NCBI GenBank assembly: GCA_003342815.1
Contig: PTEX01000013.1
Location: 2,157,118-2,221,117, forward strand
Direction: 5' to 3'
Origin: Eudromia elegans
Lineage: Eukaryota > Chordata > Aves > Tinamiformes > Tinamidae
DNA length: 64,000 nucleotides
Shown: positions 49,101-62,010 of the stretch, piece by piece
Position numbering within the stretch: the first letter of the stretch is position 1
How the letters are laid out: the number at the start of each line of letters is the position of its first letter
Notes under the pieces: model-generated
Database searches by the model: none
The model's input: the letters and a program-made list of their open reading frames with translations, nothing else
Told to the model about the DNA's origin: nothing
Made by a program: the position numbers and the translations under genes

Positions 49101-52048
49101 AAATCAAAAGTGTTTGGAATTGTTCATGGCATGAAACAGTATAGTATTTTGACCTTTCATCCTTATTTGAGATGAAGGCAAATGCTGAAATCTCAGCCCT
49201 TCTTGGGGAACAGAGATTCCATTCTCTGACCAGATCCACAAAAGTGCATTTCCACTGGTTTTGCTGGCTGGCTACTCCGATTCTTTGTGTGTGATGACTT
49301 GTAATTCACTGCAGATTGCATCTGTGGCGTGTCCACATGGCTGGTCTGGAGAGGCTGAGGGCAGTTAATCTTTCTTACTCTGCGCTGTGCTTTGAGATTA
49401 ATATCCAGATTTCTCTCCCAAGATAAATTTTCCATCCTAACCAGCGTTTGGTAATGAACAGCACGGCTTCCTGATACATATTCCATACACAACTTAGAGC
49501 TCTGGCGGTCTCTCGGTATAGCTACAAGCTCTCACATGAAATCAGGATGTCGTAACATTTGAGACAGCTTCTCAGTTGGCTGTTGTTTGTCATCATGCAA
49601 GCTGCCATATATCTTTCCATTAAGAAGTTACTTTTTTGCCTTCTCACCCTTGTCAGTGTTTTTTCACTGCCAGGCTCTGTAGGCTGTGTCTTCAAAACAG
49701 TTTTATGGTGTTCCCCAGAAGCGTGCTTTTCTAAGCTTGCCTCGAAGCACAATCCAGAGAAAGTCTCTGAACCAAGAAATGCCTTTTTCTGTTTGGCTTT
49801 GAGGTGTTATCTTCATCCTTCCAAAATGCAGCTGGCTCCATCTACATCCCTAAGCTGTTTTGTTTGGAGCAAAGAGAGCTCAGAAAATCAAGAGAGGCCA
49901 CTCACATAAACAACTGTGTGAGAAATCAATTAATCTAAATGAGTAAGAGACATGTTCTCCAAGGAGCAAAGCCTAGTTCTCACAGAAACTTCCCTTGTGT
50001 ACTGCATTGGCAGGACTGCTACAAACATTACCTCACTGGAACAGGGATGAGCTAGGTGAATATTTTAAACTTTTTTTCTGGTAACACTGGCTAATACTTA
50101 AGGTAAGACCAGTGTTTGATAGTTTTGGAAGAACCTTAATGAATATTGTAACCAAGGACATTAATAGTAGGACTGCGCATAGACAAAATACAAACATGCA
50201 AAATCAAATGTTATTGATGGACCTTAAAGGTTGACATCATAACTTGAAATATTTGCATCATAACTTTGATTCTAGGAATTGCACTGATCCATCCAGGGGT
50301 AAGAAGCCGTCTTTTGTTCTTATGTATTCATTTATCAGACATTTTCAGCAGTATGTTCACAAAAAATCTGTAGAAGTTACTTGCAGGAATCCTTATAAAC
50401 CATTTTTGATCTTCAATTAGAGAAAATCTTATATTGCATTTAAAAAATCTGATATGTCAAAGAGACAGGTTTCCTTGAGCCGTGTATTGTAAACTTGTCT
50501 CCGTAGCTGCATGACTGTGAAACCAGACTCTAAGGATTTCTAAACCTGGTTAGCTCGAGCAGAGGAGACAGCTACTCCACTCAAAATAACCCCTGGAATT
50601 GTCACTGGAGAGGATGAAGCAATGTAACTCTGAGAAATGTTTTAGTATTTGTGCTTGTAGTGTAACATCGACATTCAAGTCGTTTGACTGCCATGAACCT
50701 TCCTTGGCCCTGTACACTACCTCCCATTTGGGGATGAAAAAAACAACAAGAGAAAGTACTTCACAGTCTACACTGAGATCTCCCTGAAGAATCACATTCT
50801 GCTTTGTCCAACCCTGAGCTGAAAGTTTCTCTTATGGAGTGAAAGGCTCCCAGGAGCTTACAGAAAAAACAGCCCTGTCAAGGAATGCTCGAGGATGAGG
50901 GTCTTGACTGGGTACTCCTGGTTATGCAAGCGTAGGATCAGGTTTTGTCCTGATTTCTTGTTTCATTTTTAGTATAAAAGAGATTGTTTTCCATGTTTGA
51001 AAAGTAGGAAAGCCTTTTTCCTCTAGGATTTTGGTATCTATTTATTTATTTTGTTTTGAGGCCAGGAGATTCTCAAGCTCGGAAGCCCAGAAGATGTCAT
51101 TCCTAACTGTACTGCAGGCAGGAGCCCTTCCCAAGAAGGCAAAGCACCATCTCCAGAGCCTTTTGGGCAGGAGGGCCTCAGCAGGTACAACCTGGCACCA
51201 CCAAATCCCAGCAGGTTGGCAGAAGCTTCTGAGAAGGCACTACCTTTTATCGGGCTGATGGCCTTGGTTTGTTTCATTGGCCATCTGATCTGTTTGAGGC
51301 TGGCAGGGAGGGAAGGAGATCACCCCTCTGGGCTCTCAGGGCAAACCTTGGGCTTTCTAGAGCTCCACATGCCTAGAGCAACCAGCATGCCTTTTTATGC
51401 TCCTGAATCTCTTTGTTCAGCTGGCTCATGCTTCCTTGGTGTGTCTTAGATCCTCATCTATGAAAGGGCAATCACAGCACATTCATACTTTGCCGATGCC
51501 CACCTGGTCCTTACACTAATTTCTCTTAAGCCAAGCCTGAGCAGGCAGGGTAAATGGTATTCTCATCCTCTACATTCCCTTCTAGTGCTAGGATGAGAAC
51601 GCTTGAGGGCATAAATAAATTAAACCGCTAATTTCCAGGACCTAGTTACAGTCTTGGATTTGCTGCTGCACATGAAAATAAACCCCCCCCTGTGAAGTTT
51701 TCTGGGTTTTGTTTTGTTTTAAACAAAGCAAGTAAGAGCAGCCACGCTACTGAACAGGAGAGGATGGTTTGCCCAGTTCGGTTCCCTGGATCGCTCCCTG
51801 GGCTCCGCTCAGCCGCTCGTGCCCCGTGCTGCGCCTTGGGAGGGGCGTACCGAGCTAAATATATCTGCTCTGTCTGTGAAATGCAGTATGGGGCACTGCG
51901 TCATTTCGTGGCGTTTACTTGGAAACTAAGGTGGGAAGCCAGCTTTTATTTTCAGCCTCGGGTCAGATGCATTGGTCAGTCATCTCACCCTGAATTTTAG
52001 TGTCGAGCAGGAGTTTGTCCTTGAATAAGACACCTAAAGCCTGCTTTT

Positions 52049-52068
52049 TAAATAAATAAATAAACAAA
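52049..52068. repeat. AAAT microsatellite
   Basis: Short run of TAAA units. Confidence 0.85.
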
Positions 52069-55000
52069 AGCTAATTAAAGCAACAAAATAGCATTGGGGC
52101 AACCATATTTTTCTTGTTCAACAACCAGATCTGAGGTCCAAGAGCTTCTTTTGATAGGTCACCTTAAGAAAAAGAACAAAACATCATAGCTCAAATATCA
52201 CTGCCTATTGCATAGAGGAGTTGGTGTGATGCTGAGCGCTCTAAATATACCACAAAGAGCTCCAGCTCGGGCAGCACGCTGGCTGCTGGAGTCCTTGGTT
52301 TTCTGATGATGTGAGGACAGAAACGCACACCTCCAAGCAATGCATAAGGAACAGATGCAAATGGGAAGCTAAGGAGGCTTTAAGTTTGCACTTTCCAGGT
52401 CTTTTTTTTTTGGTTCATCTTCCACTGCTGGTACTGCTAGTGCAGCAGGAGTGATTTCAAACGAATGGCAGATCCTCACTGTGGCCCTGAGCTGCTGATG
52501 GAGCATGGTGGGCATCTGAGCTGGCTCCGGTCCCTGCCCATGCGGGTAACAGCAACAGGGCAGACGTGGCTGCGCTGGTGACACAAATCTGTTCTGTTGG
52601 GACCTCTCTGGCACTTGCACGTGAGCAGACGGGTGTGCTGCAGCCTTGCTGCTCTGAGCTGGCCAGGACTTCTGGCCTGTGAGTGTAGAAGCTCTGGGTG
52701 CTGAGTGTATTTTTCCTCTCGTCTTCCTTAGGCAAGTGTAACTGAGAGAAGCACCGAAGTCTCTGTTTGGCTCCTCTAGTAAAACAGTAGTAAAGAGTAA
52801 CTAAACAGTGCAGGAGAAGGCTTTACACTTATCCAGGGGGCTGGTGATGTGAAATAACTCCTGGCGTGTGTTTCACAGTGCCTAGCAAACCCCTGAATGC
52901 TACTGCAGTGCAAGCAGCACGTTGCAGACCCAAACCATATCGGCTTTGTGTTATGCTGGGGTCCCAATCCACAGCCAGGGGTCCTAGGACTTACACTTCA
53001 TGCTGATGACTAGGTTTCTGTAGAGGAATTCAGTCGTAGGGAAGTGGATAGCAGTATTCTCTTGCTCCCTGATTGGGTGAGTTTGAGGGCCTCCTTTCCT
53101 TCATAGACCTCACCTGGGCACTGGTGCCTGTGGGCAGTGAGGCTGCAAGGCATTACCATTAGCAGTTCAGTCTAATTAGCTGGTCCTCTCTGTAACTTAG
53201 GACAGTTGGGAGGAGATAAATACTTTTCTTGTGGTTTTGTTGCTCCTTTGATTATCCAGGGATTCCTGGGAAGGTGGTAAGTAAATGAACAATCTTAGGA
53301 GATGTTACTGTGGTTTTGTATCTCGTTGGTTTTCCTGCACTTTATTATTTGGTGATTAATGTTCCCAACATGATCCATTTGCCCCTTCACCCTGACTCAG
53401 CCCTGAGGAATCGGTATCGCTTGCGGTTGGAATTGCCTTGTATTTCATCACTGGGCTGGCAGGACGTAGGGAAGAGGATTTCCTAGCAAAGGGAGACACA
53501 TTTCAGCAGCACCTCTCCCGTAGCCACGGACTCTATCGGCTACACTGCGCTCTGTGATGTGCTCCTAGTGTGCATGGCTTTTGCTTAAACGTGGCATGGG
53601 AATCAAGATTGTTTGTAGGACATGCCTGAGAGACACCTTTGTTACGAGATGTGCCCAATGGAAAGCCTGTCGCACTCATAGTCTCCTCCTATGTGGATTA
53701 TTAACTGGACAATAGTAATGTATGATTAAGTATTCAGCAATTAACATTGCCTCTGTGTGGAGCAATGCTCCTGCTCCTCTGTTCCCTGTAAGCCCTTCTC
53801 CCTCTCTGGCTTTATTAATAGGGAGCAGTGTCCTGGCTGGCCCACATCAGCTGTTTAGTAGAGATGGGTAGATCAAAGCCTTGACTTTTTAATTTGATTT
53901 ATTTTTTAATTTTTTAAAAGAAGTGTTTATGGCTTTGCTGTGTGTTCTGCCTGTGGAAGGGAAAACAGGTTAAATCCATTGACATGCGTGCACAGTGGAC
54001 AGTGTTAATGCTGCACTGTGAGGACAGGGGTTTGGGGGTTTTGGTTTTGTCTCCTGTCAGTAACATTGCCGATGCTCCAGCTAGAGTTTCTGGGTGTGAT
54101 TCCAGGCACGCTGAAGGATTTTGGTCAGTGTTTCAGTATGTCACTGTGTTAGTGCTGAAGCCGGGTGAGGCCTATGGCCAAGGATCTGAGATCAAGAAAG
54201 AGGCTACTCAGAGCGATGACTTGAGATGTGGAGGTCCCGAACTGCAGGTTCCCGGCCTGGTCTGCAGAGGGACAGGAGGCAGCGCAAGAGGACGCGGCGG
54301 GCAGGGAAAGCAGCTCCCCTCTGCGCTTGCCCGCTTGTTGTGACCCCTGCTGCAAACGTGTGAGGCCATGGATGGGCGCCCCACACTTCCTTCGGGTTGT
54401 GCCTGGCCCTTGTGCTTCCTTTTCTTGAGAGAGGGGCGGAGGTTGGCAGTTTGGGGAGCAACTTGCACCGTGTGGGTCGGAGTCACCGTGAGCTTCCACT
54501 CAGCATGCGGGTGTTTAGTGGGACAGCACGAGGAAGGGGCAAAAAGGGAAACGCAGTGTGGGGACTGGAAATGGCAGGGATAAAGCAGAAATGAAGGAGG
54601 GGCAAATGTGGTAACCCCGTTTGGTGTTATCTCTCCCAGCACTGGTGTGTTACGGTAGTGACCCCAGCATAAACTCCCACGTAGCTGAGAGGAAATGCTT
54701 GTGTGTGCAGAGAAAGGGGGAAGGAGGCACGGGGAGCAATAACATGAAAACCAACCCCATTGCTGCAAGCTCTTCTCTGCTGGCGATTGTTTCCTCTTGT
54801 GCGTTTTCTTACCCATATGTGCCTGAGGGCTGTCATCTCCTAAATGAAACCCGTGCTTTGCTCTGTGTAGGGACACTGCAGGGAAAAAAAATAGCTGCAA
54901 GTGATAGAGTAGGAGATAACAAATGTTATCCAGAAACAGTACAAGAGGGCACTGTGTTGTGGGAGAAAGCATCTTTCTCATGGGGTGTAAAACTTTGTGC

Positions 55001-55814
55001 CTGACTATTGAAGGTCTCCAGGCGCTAATGCTAATCCTGCCTGTGTTTTACTGTGGAATAAATAATGGAAAGCCCATAGTAATTCTTTCTGCAATGGCAG
55101 GAGGTATTTTTCGTTCCTGTGCTAGTATGCCGTGGCCCTGCGTCCTGTTAAGCCACTGCTCTGTCTCACTCCAGCAGTCCTACCGCAACAGCTTAGCTGG
55201 CTTGCTGAGTGGTTTGGAGCCTTTTGATGGAAGGTGCTATTTAATTATCAGTGGTGTAATGTTCCCAGAGTTCGCTACATGAAAGCAAAATACCGGCAGT
55301 CTGTAATTAATCTAAGCTAATGTGCCACTGTTTACACTCCATCTCCCAACCAGACAGATGTAAGAAGACACCCAGCTTTCATCTGGGATCCTCCCAGGTT
55401 ATTTCTGAGCTATCTTTGGAGAACTGCAGTGAACGTACCTACCCACCCCACAAGTCCCTCAGAAATGAATGCCTTCAGCTTGTTAAGGAATGAGTGGGAG
55501 ACTTTGTTGCTTATTTCCTAGCAGGGAACAGAAATAATGCCTTTTCGTTTGCTTTGCCATGGCTGATATTGGCTGGCATGGACCTGGGGAACATAACTTC
55601 TGCAGCACTAATGAATTTTGCAGCATGAAAACCCTGAGGTATTAAGTATTGCTTCCTCCCTTGCTGCCTGAACTCTAGACGAATGGGGGCTGCAGTACGT
55701 GGGGATGTGCTGGATGCATTTGGTTGAAAGACTGGTGATTCTCTGCCAGCCTGAGACTCTGCTCCTAAAATATCAGATGTTCATTTCCGGTCACTGTTAC
55801 AAATATTTAGCAGA

Positions 55815-56105
55815 AAAAGGTGATGAAAATGCGTAGAGCAGTAGAGAGACTGAAAAGATTCTGCATCCACAGAGTGAAGAGTAATAAAAAGTAACATGAC
55901 AGAAGCATATAAACTTAGAAGTACTGAGAAGTAAACCAGGCATTCCTGTGTATACTTTTACGTAATACAAGGATTTCAATGAAACTGAAATAAAACATCT
56001 GACATAGGTGAAACTTTTTTATCATACAACTCATAAATAATTGAGACCAAGAGTTCAGTAGAATTCAGAAAGGATTAGGCATTTATATGGACAGAGATAC
56101 TGCAG
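55815..56105 (+). mobile_element. Ancient amniote-type CR1 LINE relic
   Basis: Nucleotide layout follows the old CR1 ORF2 C-terminus of amniotes: AAAAAGTAACATGACAGAAG then CATATAAACTTAG (the MTEVYK-type segment), GTATACTTTTACGTAATACAA, CAATGAAACTGAAATAA, ACTTTTTTATCATACAACTCATAA, GAGACCAAGAGTTCAGTAG and GGATTAGGCATTTATATGGA. The WN-x-LP region appears deleted and the frame is broken. Clearly older than the 1-715 copy. Confidence 0.82.
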
Positions 56106-57019
56106 CCTATGCATTTTATTCTAGCTGTGTTAAAAGGTATCGGGCAATTCCTAGACATTCTTCCAGCTGTAACTGGTTAAACACCCCTCCTGGCCCCTGG
56201 AACACACAATACCTTCCCTTGAAGTGTCTGGCAGGGGACACCAGTGCAGCGGAGTCGCGGCCTGAGCCTCGCACTCCCCAAATGTCTCTGCATCAGAAAT
56301 GACCATAAGTTGCTAATCGCGTTAAGCTGATTTGGGGCACACGAGGGTGCTGCCGTCGCAGACTGGAGCTCCGACAGTAGCTGTCCGCCTTGTGAATCCG
56401 CCCGCCTGGCTGCACTGCCTCAGTGCCAGTCACCTCGGCGCTCTACGGGGTCGGTGCCCGGCAGCTCTGGCGCAACAGGGAGCGTTGCGACATCAAAGGC
56501 CGCCCAGGTCCCGCGCTCCCGGGGAACCGCGCGGTGCAGGTGCTGCGTCAGCGTCGCTTGTCAGCGGGATGCCTCAGGAGGAAGGAAATGAGCTGTGAGC
56601 AGCCTTGACGGGCTGCTCTGGGTTGAGGTTGCCCTTGCTGGGAGGGTGTCTCTGGGACCGTATGGCTGTTCTTAACGAGCAGCGATTTACGGCGCTGCAG
56701 ATGTGCACCTCCAAGCGGGACGCTGGACCCAGGATTCTGCAGCTTCCCAGGGACGCCTGCGCAGGGTTCGGCCTCCTGTCTCCCTCCGGCCCTCTGCCTC
56801 TTCAGCGAGGGTGATTTTGCATCCCTGGCCTGGAGGGAGGAAGCTGTGCCGCACCCAGCAGAGGGTGCTAACGAACAGACATCCCGAGTGAGTGTCCGGG
56901 TAGGGCTGGTGCCTCTGCACCAACTGGTTCTCTGGTGTAGGAGCCCTGGCTTCCAGGGGCTGTGCCCGCATACGCAGGCAGAGCCGGGAATCTGGAGGAC
57001 AAAACAGTTGGAGCCAAAG

Positions 57020-57129
57020 ACCTGGCATCGTGTGCCACATGCTCTAGGAGACCCTGTGTGTTCCGGCGGGTTGGACTAGATGACCCTTAGAGGTCCCTTC
57101 CAACCTTAAGCATTCTGTGATCCTATAAT
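57020..57129 (+). mobile_element. Short CR1 3' end, same subfamily as the 1-715 copy
   Basis: TGTGCCACATGCTCTAGG, GGTTGGACTAGATGACC, AGAGGTCCCTTCCAACCTTA and a decayed (ATTCTGTG)-type tail align with 615-715, including the same stop-codon context. Only the last ~100 bp was inserted, which is typical 5' truncation of LINE copies. Confidence 0.92.
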
Positions 57130-57606
57130 CCACACTATAGCATTTTGGGTGCGGGCTTGTTGTTTTGGACTCGCTCTGTCTCGGTGCCATGAACTCAGTG
57201 TCCACTGTAGGTGGTGTGTAGGTGATGTGCCCTCCTCAAGTGTGTTTTTCTGCTTAGCTTCATTCCAAGCAGATCAAGGCCAAGCGCTTCAAGTTGGCTT
57301 CAGGCTGCAAATCAAAGCATGGGTAGTGGGACTATGAGACTTGCTTCAAAAGGAAGTCCTTATTCGAACTAAATTTTGAGTGTGCCCATGACTGCCTGAG
57401 TGTCAGTACGGTCAGGTTTGCTATCGAGTCCCCATGAGCCATGTCAAGCTGATGGTCTTCAAGGCGCAGGTGACTGCAGATGCTCCATCTGCTCTCCATT
57501 CAAGGCAGCTTGCAGCCCCTGAGTTCTGAATCGAGTTATGCCTAAACCGAACCTAAACTCTCTAAGTGCATCTCAGTCAAAGCTTCCAAGTTTGAGCTGC
57601 CTTTTC

Positions 57607-57632
57607 TTTTTTTTTTTTTTTTTTTTTTTTTT
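57607..57632. repeat. Poly(T) tract
   Basis: 26 consecutive Ts, followed by C-rich sequence. Confidence 0.95.
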
Positions 57633-58224
57633 CCCCCTCTGGCCAAGCCACAAGTTACAATGCAAAACTGTAACTTGGTCCCAGCTGTGCTCTGAAGGGT
57701 CACAAACCTTTCAGTGAACCTGGGCTGAGGCTGTGCCAAATCCCCAAACCAGGTGTATTTTTCATGTGTTTTTAGGACTGTGTGTTGTAAATGTCACATG
57801 GCTCTGAAATTTAGCCCACGGAGCAAACGTAGCATATGATCACAGCGCTGGGATTAGGGAAGAAGAGGTATTTTTTTCAGATAATTATAGGCAGCTGAGT
57901 TGCCTGTAGGAAAAAAACAAAATCTTGCTAATGCTCAGCACCTTTAGAGTATTTACTGCAGCATGGGCATCACTGACCTTCTGTACATCAAAGGGGAGAA
58001 GATCTCTCTGGCGTGTAATCTAAGGTACGCCTGGGTTATAGAAAGATCACAGCTTACAATTGTATCAGAGGCAGAAAATTCCACTGAAAAATCCCAGAAT
58101 ATTTAATAAACATAGATAGTTAAGAGTGCTGTCTTGCATAAGTCATGATTATAGTGATTTCTTTGATATGAGAGTTTTCTAGCAGTATCTCTGAAAACAT
58201 TTTATAGAAGAGTGGGTTTTTTTT

Positions 58225-58330
58225 CTCAGATGGGCAGATGGAGTAGAGGTGAGGACATGCTTAAGCATTATGCAGCCAGGCAAAGGTAGGATTGGCCATG
58301 AAATTTAAGGTTCTTGGTTCTCTGCTAGAA
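58225..58330 (+). mobile_element. MIR-like SINE relic (3' half)
   Basis: CAGATGGGCAGATGGAGTAG, GAGGACATGCTTAAGCATTA, TGCAGCCAGGCAAAGGTAGG and ATTGGCCATGAAATTTAAGG follow the order of the MIR tail: a cagatgggnaaactgaggc segment, then agtgacttgcccaaggtca, cacagc-agt-ggcagagctgg and aatagaaccc. Divergence is high, as expected for an amniote-age SINE. Confidence 0.65.
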
Positions 58331-59145
58331 GAGCTTCTCCAACCCGTGTGGTGCGTTTAGGTCTGGACAAAACACACCAGCTATTGAAACAGTCCAGGTC
58401 AGAAAGTGGAGGAAGGCAGAACGTAATTACACGCACAGGAGCGGTCACGTAGCCAAATGCCAATGTTTGTGTAAAGTGACGTGTTGTCTTTAATAACCAC
58501 AAGTGTGGTCAGGCACCCATTTCTTCCCTCTGAAAGACAACATGCTGAGCAGGTCAGCACCCTTGGGCATTGTGCTGAAACACTGGGTCAGTGTTGACTC
58601 AGAGGAAAGAGTTCCACTGATTTAGTCACCCACATCACTTCCTGAAGGAGCCTGGGTTTTCCTTGGAGAACTGACTAGACCCAGCATTGCCGTGCTGCTG
58701 AGATGGGATGAGATCATGACCTGAAGTGGTCTGGCTGCAGTCAGACGTAAGGAGATACTGCGAAAACACTTATTGTGAGAGCTGGATGGGTGTTGAGCTT
58801 TTGGGGTTTTGTTTTTTGTTTTTTTGAATGATTTCGTCTTGAGTTACAGATCTTTAGGAAAAAATAAAAAGAAAAAAACAAAAAACCCTTCTTTAACTAA
58901 CTTGGTAATAATAGCATGGTTTTAAAAGTACTTGTTTAGCCAGTGCTGACTATATGCTTACACAGCTACCTCTGGCCTGGGAAGGATCGAAACCACAATG
59001 GCTAAGTATAGAGGCCTCTAAAATATCTTCATATATACAGTGCCTGAATACACAAACAGAACCAGTCTCTTCTGTCTACAGGAGCAATATTTTCCATAGG
59101 ATTTGTATTGACAGAGGTTTCTCCCTGGAGTTATGCTTATTTATT

Positions 59146-59161
59146 AAAAAAAAAAAAAAAA
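59146..59161. repeat. Poly(A) tract
   Basis: 16 consecutive As. No retrocopy body was recognised directly upstream. Confidence 0.9.
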
Positions 59162-60374
59162 GCCCTCCAGAATTGCATCCGTGTGCTGAACCCCATTTCA
59201 TAGCCACCTACAACCTGATATAAGAAACATAATCTCTTCCTGGATAAAAGTAAGCACTTTTTCATTCTGTGTTGGACAGACAGGAAAAAAAAGGGGATGG
59301 GGGACTATTGCGTGGCTCCTGAGACCAGCTCGCGTGTGGAGGGGAGAAGCTCTCCCATCCTGGAGGCACGGTGGGATCCGTGTGCTAATTGAGCAGCCGG
59401 AGCCACACCGGATGCTGCGTGCGGTGAGATCCATTTGCCTCTGTGAAGAAAGCTCATCTGTATGTGGTGTGGGGCTTGCTGCTGGGACAGGCTCCTGTTT
59501 GTGTTTGGTATTTTGCAGTGTTTTCTGGAGAGCAGGGCTGTGCTCTTCTGCAGCCTGACCCCTGACTTTTCTATGTGGCTCCCTTTAAGTCTTTGACTTC
59601 AACTGGCACCGTTGCTTTCGGGCAGTTGTGGGCAAAGCAGTTTTGTGTTCCTCCCCTGTGAGCGCCATACCTCAAATATGTTCCTGCTGGTTCCCAGCTG
59701 TGGGATGGTTTTATACTGACACGACATATTCTCGTGTAAATGACAGATGTGTCCGAGCTGGGCTTAGCGCTGCTCGGCTCGCACGTAGCTGTAGGCAGTG
59801 TGTGACATTGTTCCGGTGGGAGTGACGTCCTGGCCAAGGTGGGGGGTGGCAGGAGTGGCACGCTGAATGCGTGCCCGAGTTATGTGCTCCGGGGAGCAAC
59901 ACCTGGTTTACGAGCCATGCGCAGATGTTGCGTAGGTGGTCCTCAGATGCTCGTAGACTTTCCTATCGTTTTGACCGTGATTATCTCTTCTGGCTCTGCG
60001 TTGCTTGCTGGCATGCTAGCAGGGCTGGAAAGCCCCCAGCTTTCATAATAATAAGAGCTTGTCCGTCTTTTTTGGATAAAGCTGCGTTTTTAAATGTTCT
60101 TAACAATATGCAGCTGAATATATAGACAGTTCTTTCAACGCAGAACCCCTGTCAGACATAATTTGTCTGCAGTTACTGGACCCTAATTGCATTTTTAAAA
60201 GTATTTCTTTCTACAAGGGCAGTTCTTCAGGGAATGGGAATGGAAAGGAGGAGAAATGAACATATGCTCTAGGACCTCCTCTAGTGTTATCTGCAGGCTC
60301 TGACAGCTTTCCTGTGTTGTATTCTGAGCACAGAAGTATCAGCACTTATATTCTAGACTTCTTTGATGACTTCC

Positions 60375-60570
60375 ATTCAAAAGGTCTCAAGTACTTTATG
60401 AATTTCAATGAATTAACTTTTCAATTCTCAGGTCTCTCTCAAGAACCATACTGGCATGAAGCAGCTCAGATGCAGAAGAGTAGCAGGACTTGCCTATAGT
60501 CATAGAGTGAGCTAGGAAGAGAACCCACTCTTTATCTTTCTTTAAAGAAAGATACTAGTCACCAGAGGCT
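60375..60570 (+). mobile_element. MIR-like SINE relic (core to 3' end)
   Basis: TCTCAAGTACTTTATGAATT (the MIR core's tctcaaagcnctttacaaac), then AATGAATTAAC, GCAGGACTTGCCTATAGTCA, TAGAGTGAGCTAGGAAGAGA and ACCCACTC, then ATACTAGTCACCAGAG, equivalent to the MIR end (ccactagaccac-ctg). The order and spacing are right for an old CORE-SINE of the amniote MIR type. Confidence 0.75.
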
Positions 60571-60620
60571 CCCAGGTGCTCCAGGATTTCTGAATTCCTG
60601 GAGTTTTGTTTGTTTGGCAG

Positions 60621-60633
60621 TGGTGGTGGTGGT
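60621..60633. repeat. TGG trinucleotide repeat
   Basis: Four tandem TGG units. Confidence 0.85.
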
Positions 60634-61239
60634 TCTTTTAGAAAATAGAGCCATAACACTTACTTCATCTCACTGTCCCTGAAGCCAATTGTGTTGCATA
60701 GCTACAGATGAGAGCCATAAAATGTATAGGAAATGGAGACGTAATTTTCTGGATAAGCAACTTCATTTTTGTGCTATACTGTTGCTCGGTACTTCTGTCC
60801 TGCAGAACTAGTGGTATTACCAGAGCTGAAAATGTCTTGAAAGGATACAGTGATAGCGCAAGCAGGGCACCAGTATGTATCTGTGCACCATACCTCCAAA
60901 CACAACTGGGAAGAGCTGGTAAAGTTCAGAGATTGGTAATGCTCGGGATAGGACAGTTTTTTCCTACCTGCAGCGTACAGGTGAAGCAGGAATGGTCTTG
61001 ATCACCCCGCCATAGGTCCCCTCTTTTCCCTTGCATCATAGAGTTGCGGTAGAAAAGTAAGATCCTCCTACCTTGTAGAGCTGCATACAAAATGCTGATC
61101 TTCTTTAGGAAATAAAGCATGTTCCACTTCTGATCCCTTTTTGGAGACAGATAGAAGGTCCCTGTTAGTTCCTGTGGAGAATACCACTGTTGGATCGGTG
61201 GGACGTTAGTATGAGAGAAGGTTACGAGTGGGACTTCCA

Positions 61240-61347
61240 GGAGTCCTTAAAACTGAGACATGGTTTAGCAGGCATGGTGGTGATGGGTTTATGGTTGGAC
61301 TTGATGATCTTAGAGATCTCTTATAATTATAATGATTCTATGATTCT
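61240..61347 (+). mobile_element. CR1 LINE 3' end, different subfamily
   Basis: ACTGAGACATGGTTTAGCAG, GGCATGGTGGTGATGGGTT, GTTGGACTTGATGATCTTAG, a decayed gtcttttccaacc equivalent, and the tail AATGATTCTATGATTCT. This is the 3' UTR type with GGACTTGATGATCTTAG, distinct from the GGACTAGATGACC type at 640 and 57070. Only the 3' end is present. Confidence 0.88.
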
Positions 61348-61854
61348 TAAAAAATAAAAAACAGCGGGAATTCTGTGGAAGAGGAGGAATATTGAGTTAT
61401 CTACACATCTTGGGGTTCTTTCACAATTTCCAAATGGCAAGTAATTAATCTTTATAATGTCCCTATAGCCAGTTACTTTAAATCATTGGAATTCTGGATT
61501 CAGATCTCACTGGTCACAAACACTTGGGAGGATCGTAATTGTTTCCAGACATGTTTGTCGTGCATCTAAAAATCCACTAGGATAATACAGCATGATATTT
61601 GCACTATATATTTGCACTCTAGTTAAGCTTTTTACAAGAAGAGTACAACACAGAAGCAGAGCATGTTACATTTGAGATGCATCTGCAGAGATGATTGAGA
61701 GGGCTGAGAGGAAAGGAGTTGTGTTCAAGGCTGTAGGAGGTTGTCCTAGACTGGACTGTGATTGACTGTTTTGCGTTGCCACTTGTGGAAAGCAGAAGAA
61801 ATATGCGTAATCTGCAGGGGGAAAAGATTCAAGTGAATATATAGGAAAAAAAGT

Positions 61855-62010
61855 GTTACAAATGCACTGGAATTGGTTACGGAGGGGAGCTATAGGTTGT
61901 GCCTCCGTTGGAGAATTTTAGGAATGAGCAAGACAAACCGTGGTTGGGGATGATCTGAGCATACCTGATCCTACCACAGCGTGGAATGTTGCACAGTGAT
62001 CCCTGGAAGC
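61855..62010 (+). mobile_element. Old CR1 LINE 3' end relic
   Basis: GGAATTGGTTACGGAGGGGA, then a PPLENF-like piece (CCGTTGGAGAATTTTAG), GAGCAAGACAAACCGTGG, GGGGATGATCTGAGCATACC and TGATCCTACCACAGCGTGG. These follow the end of ORF2 and the 3' UTR of older amniote CR1 families, which read ggttagacaaacacctgtc, gggatggtctagntatact and tgntcctgcctcagngc. The tail is lost. Confidence 0.75.

Noticed and set aside
54208-54981. Minus-strand open frame of 257 codons
   Set aside because: No recognisable domain, low-complexity-like composition, no supporting splice sites and overlapping frames on the other strand.
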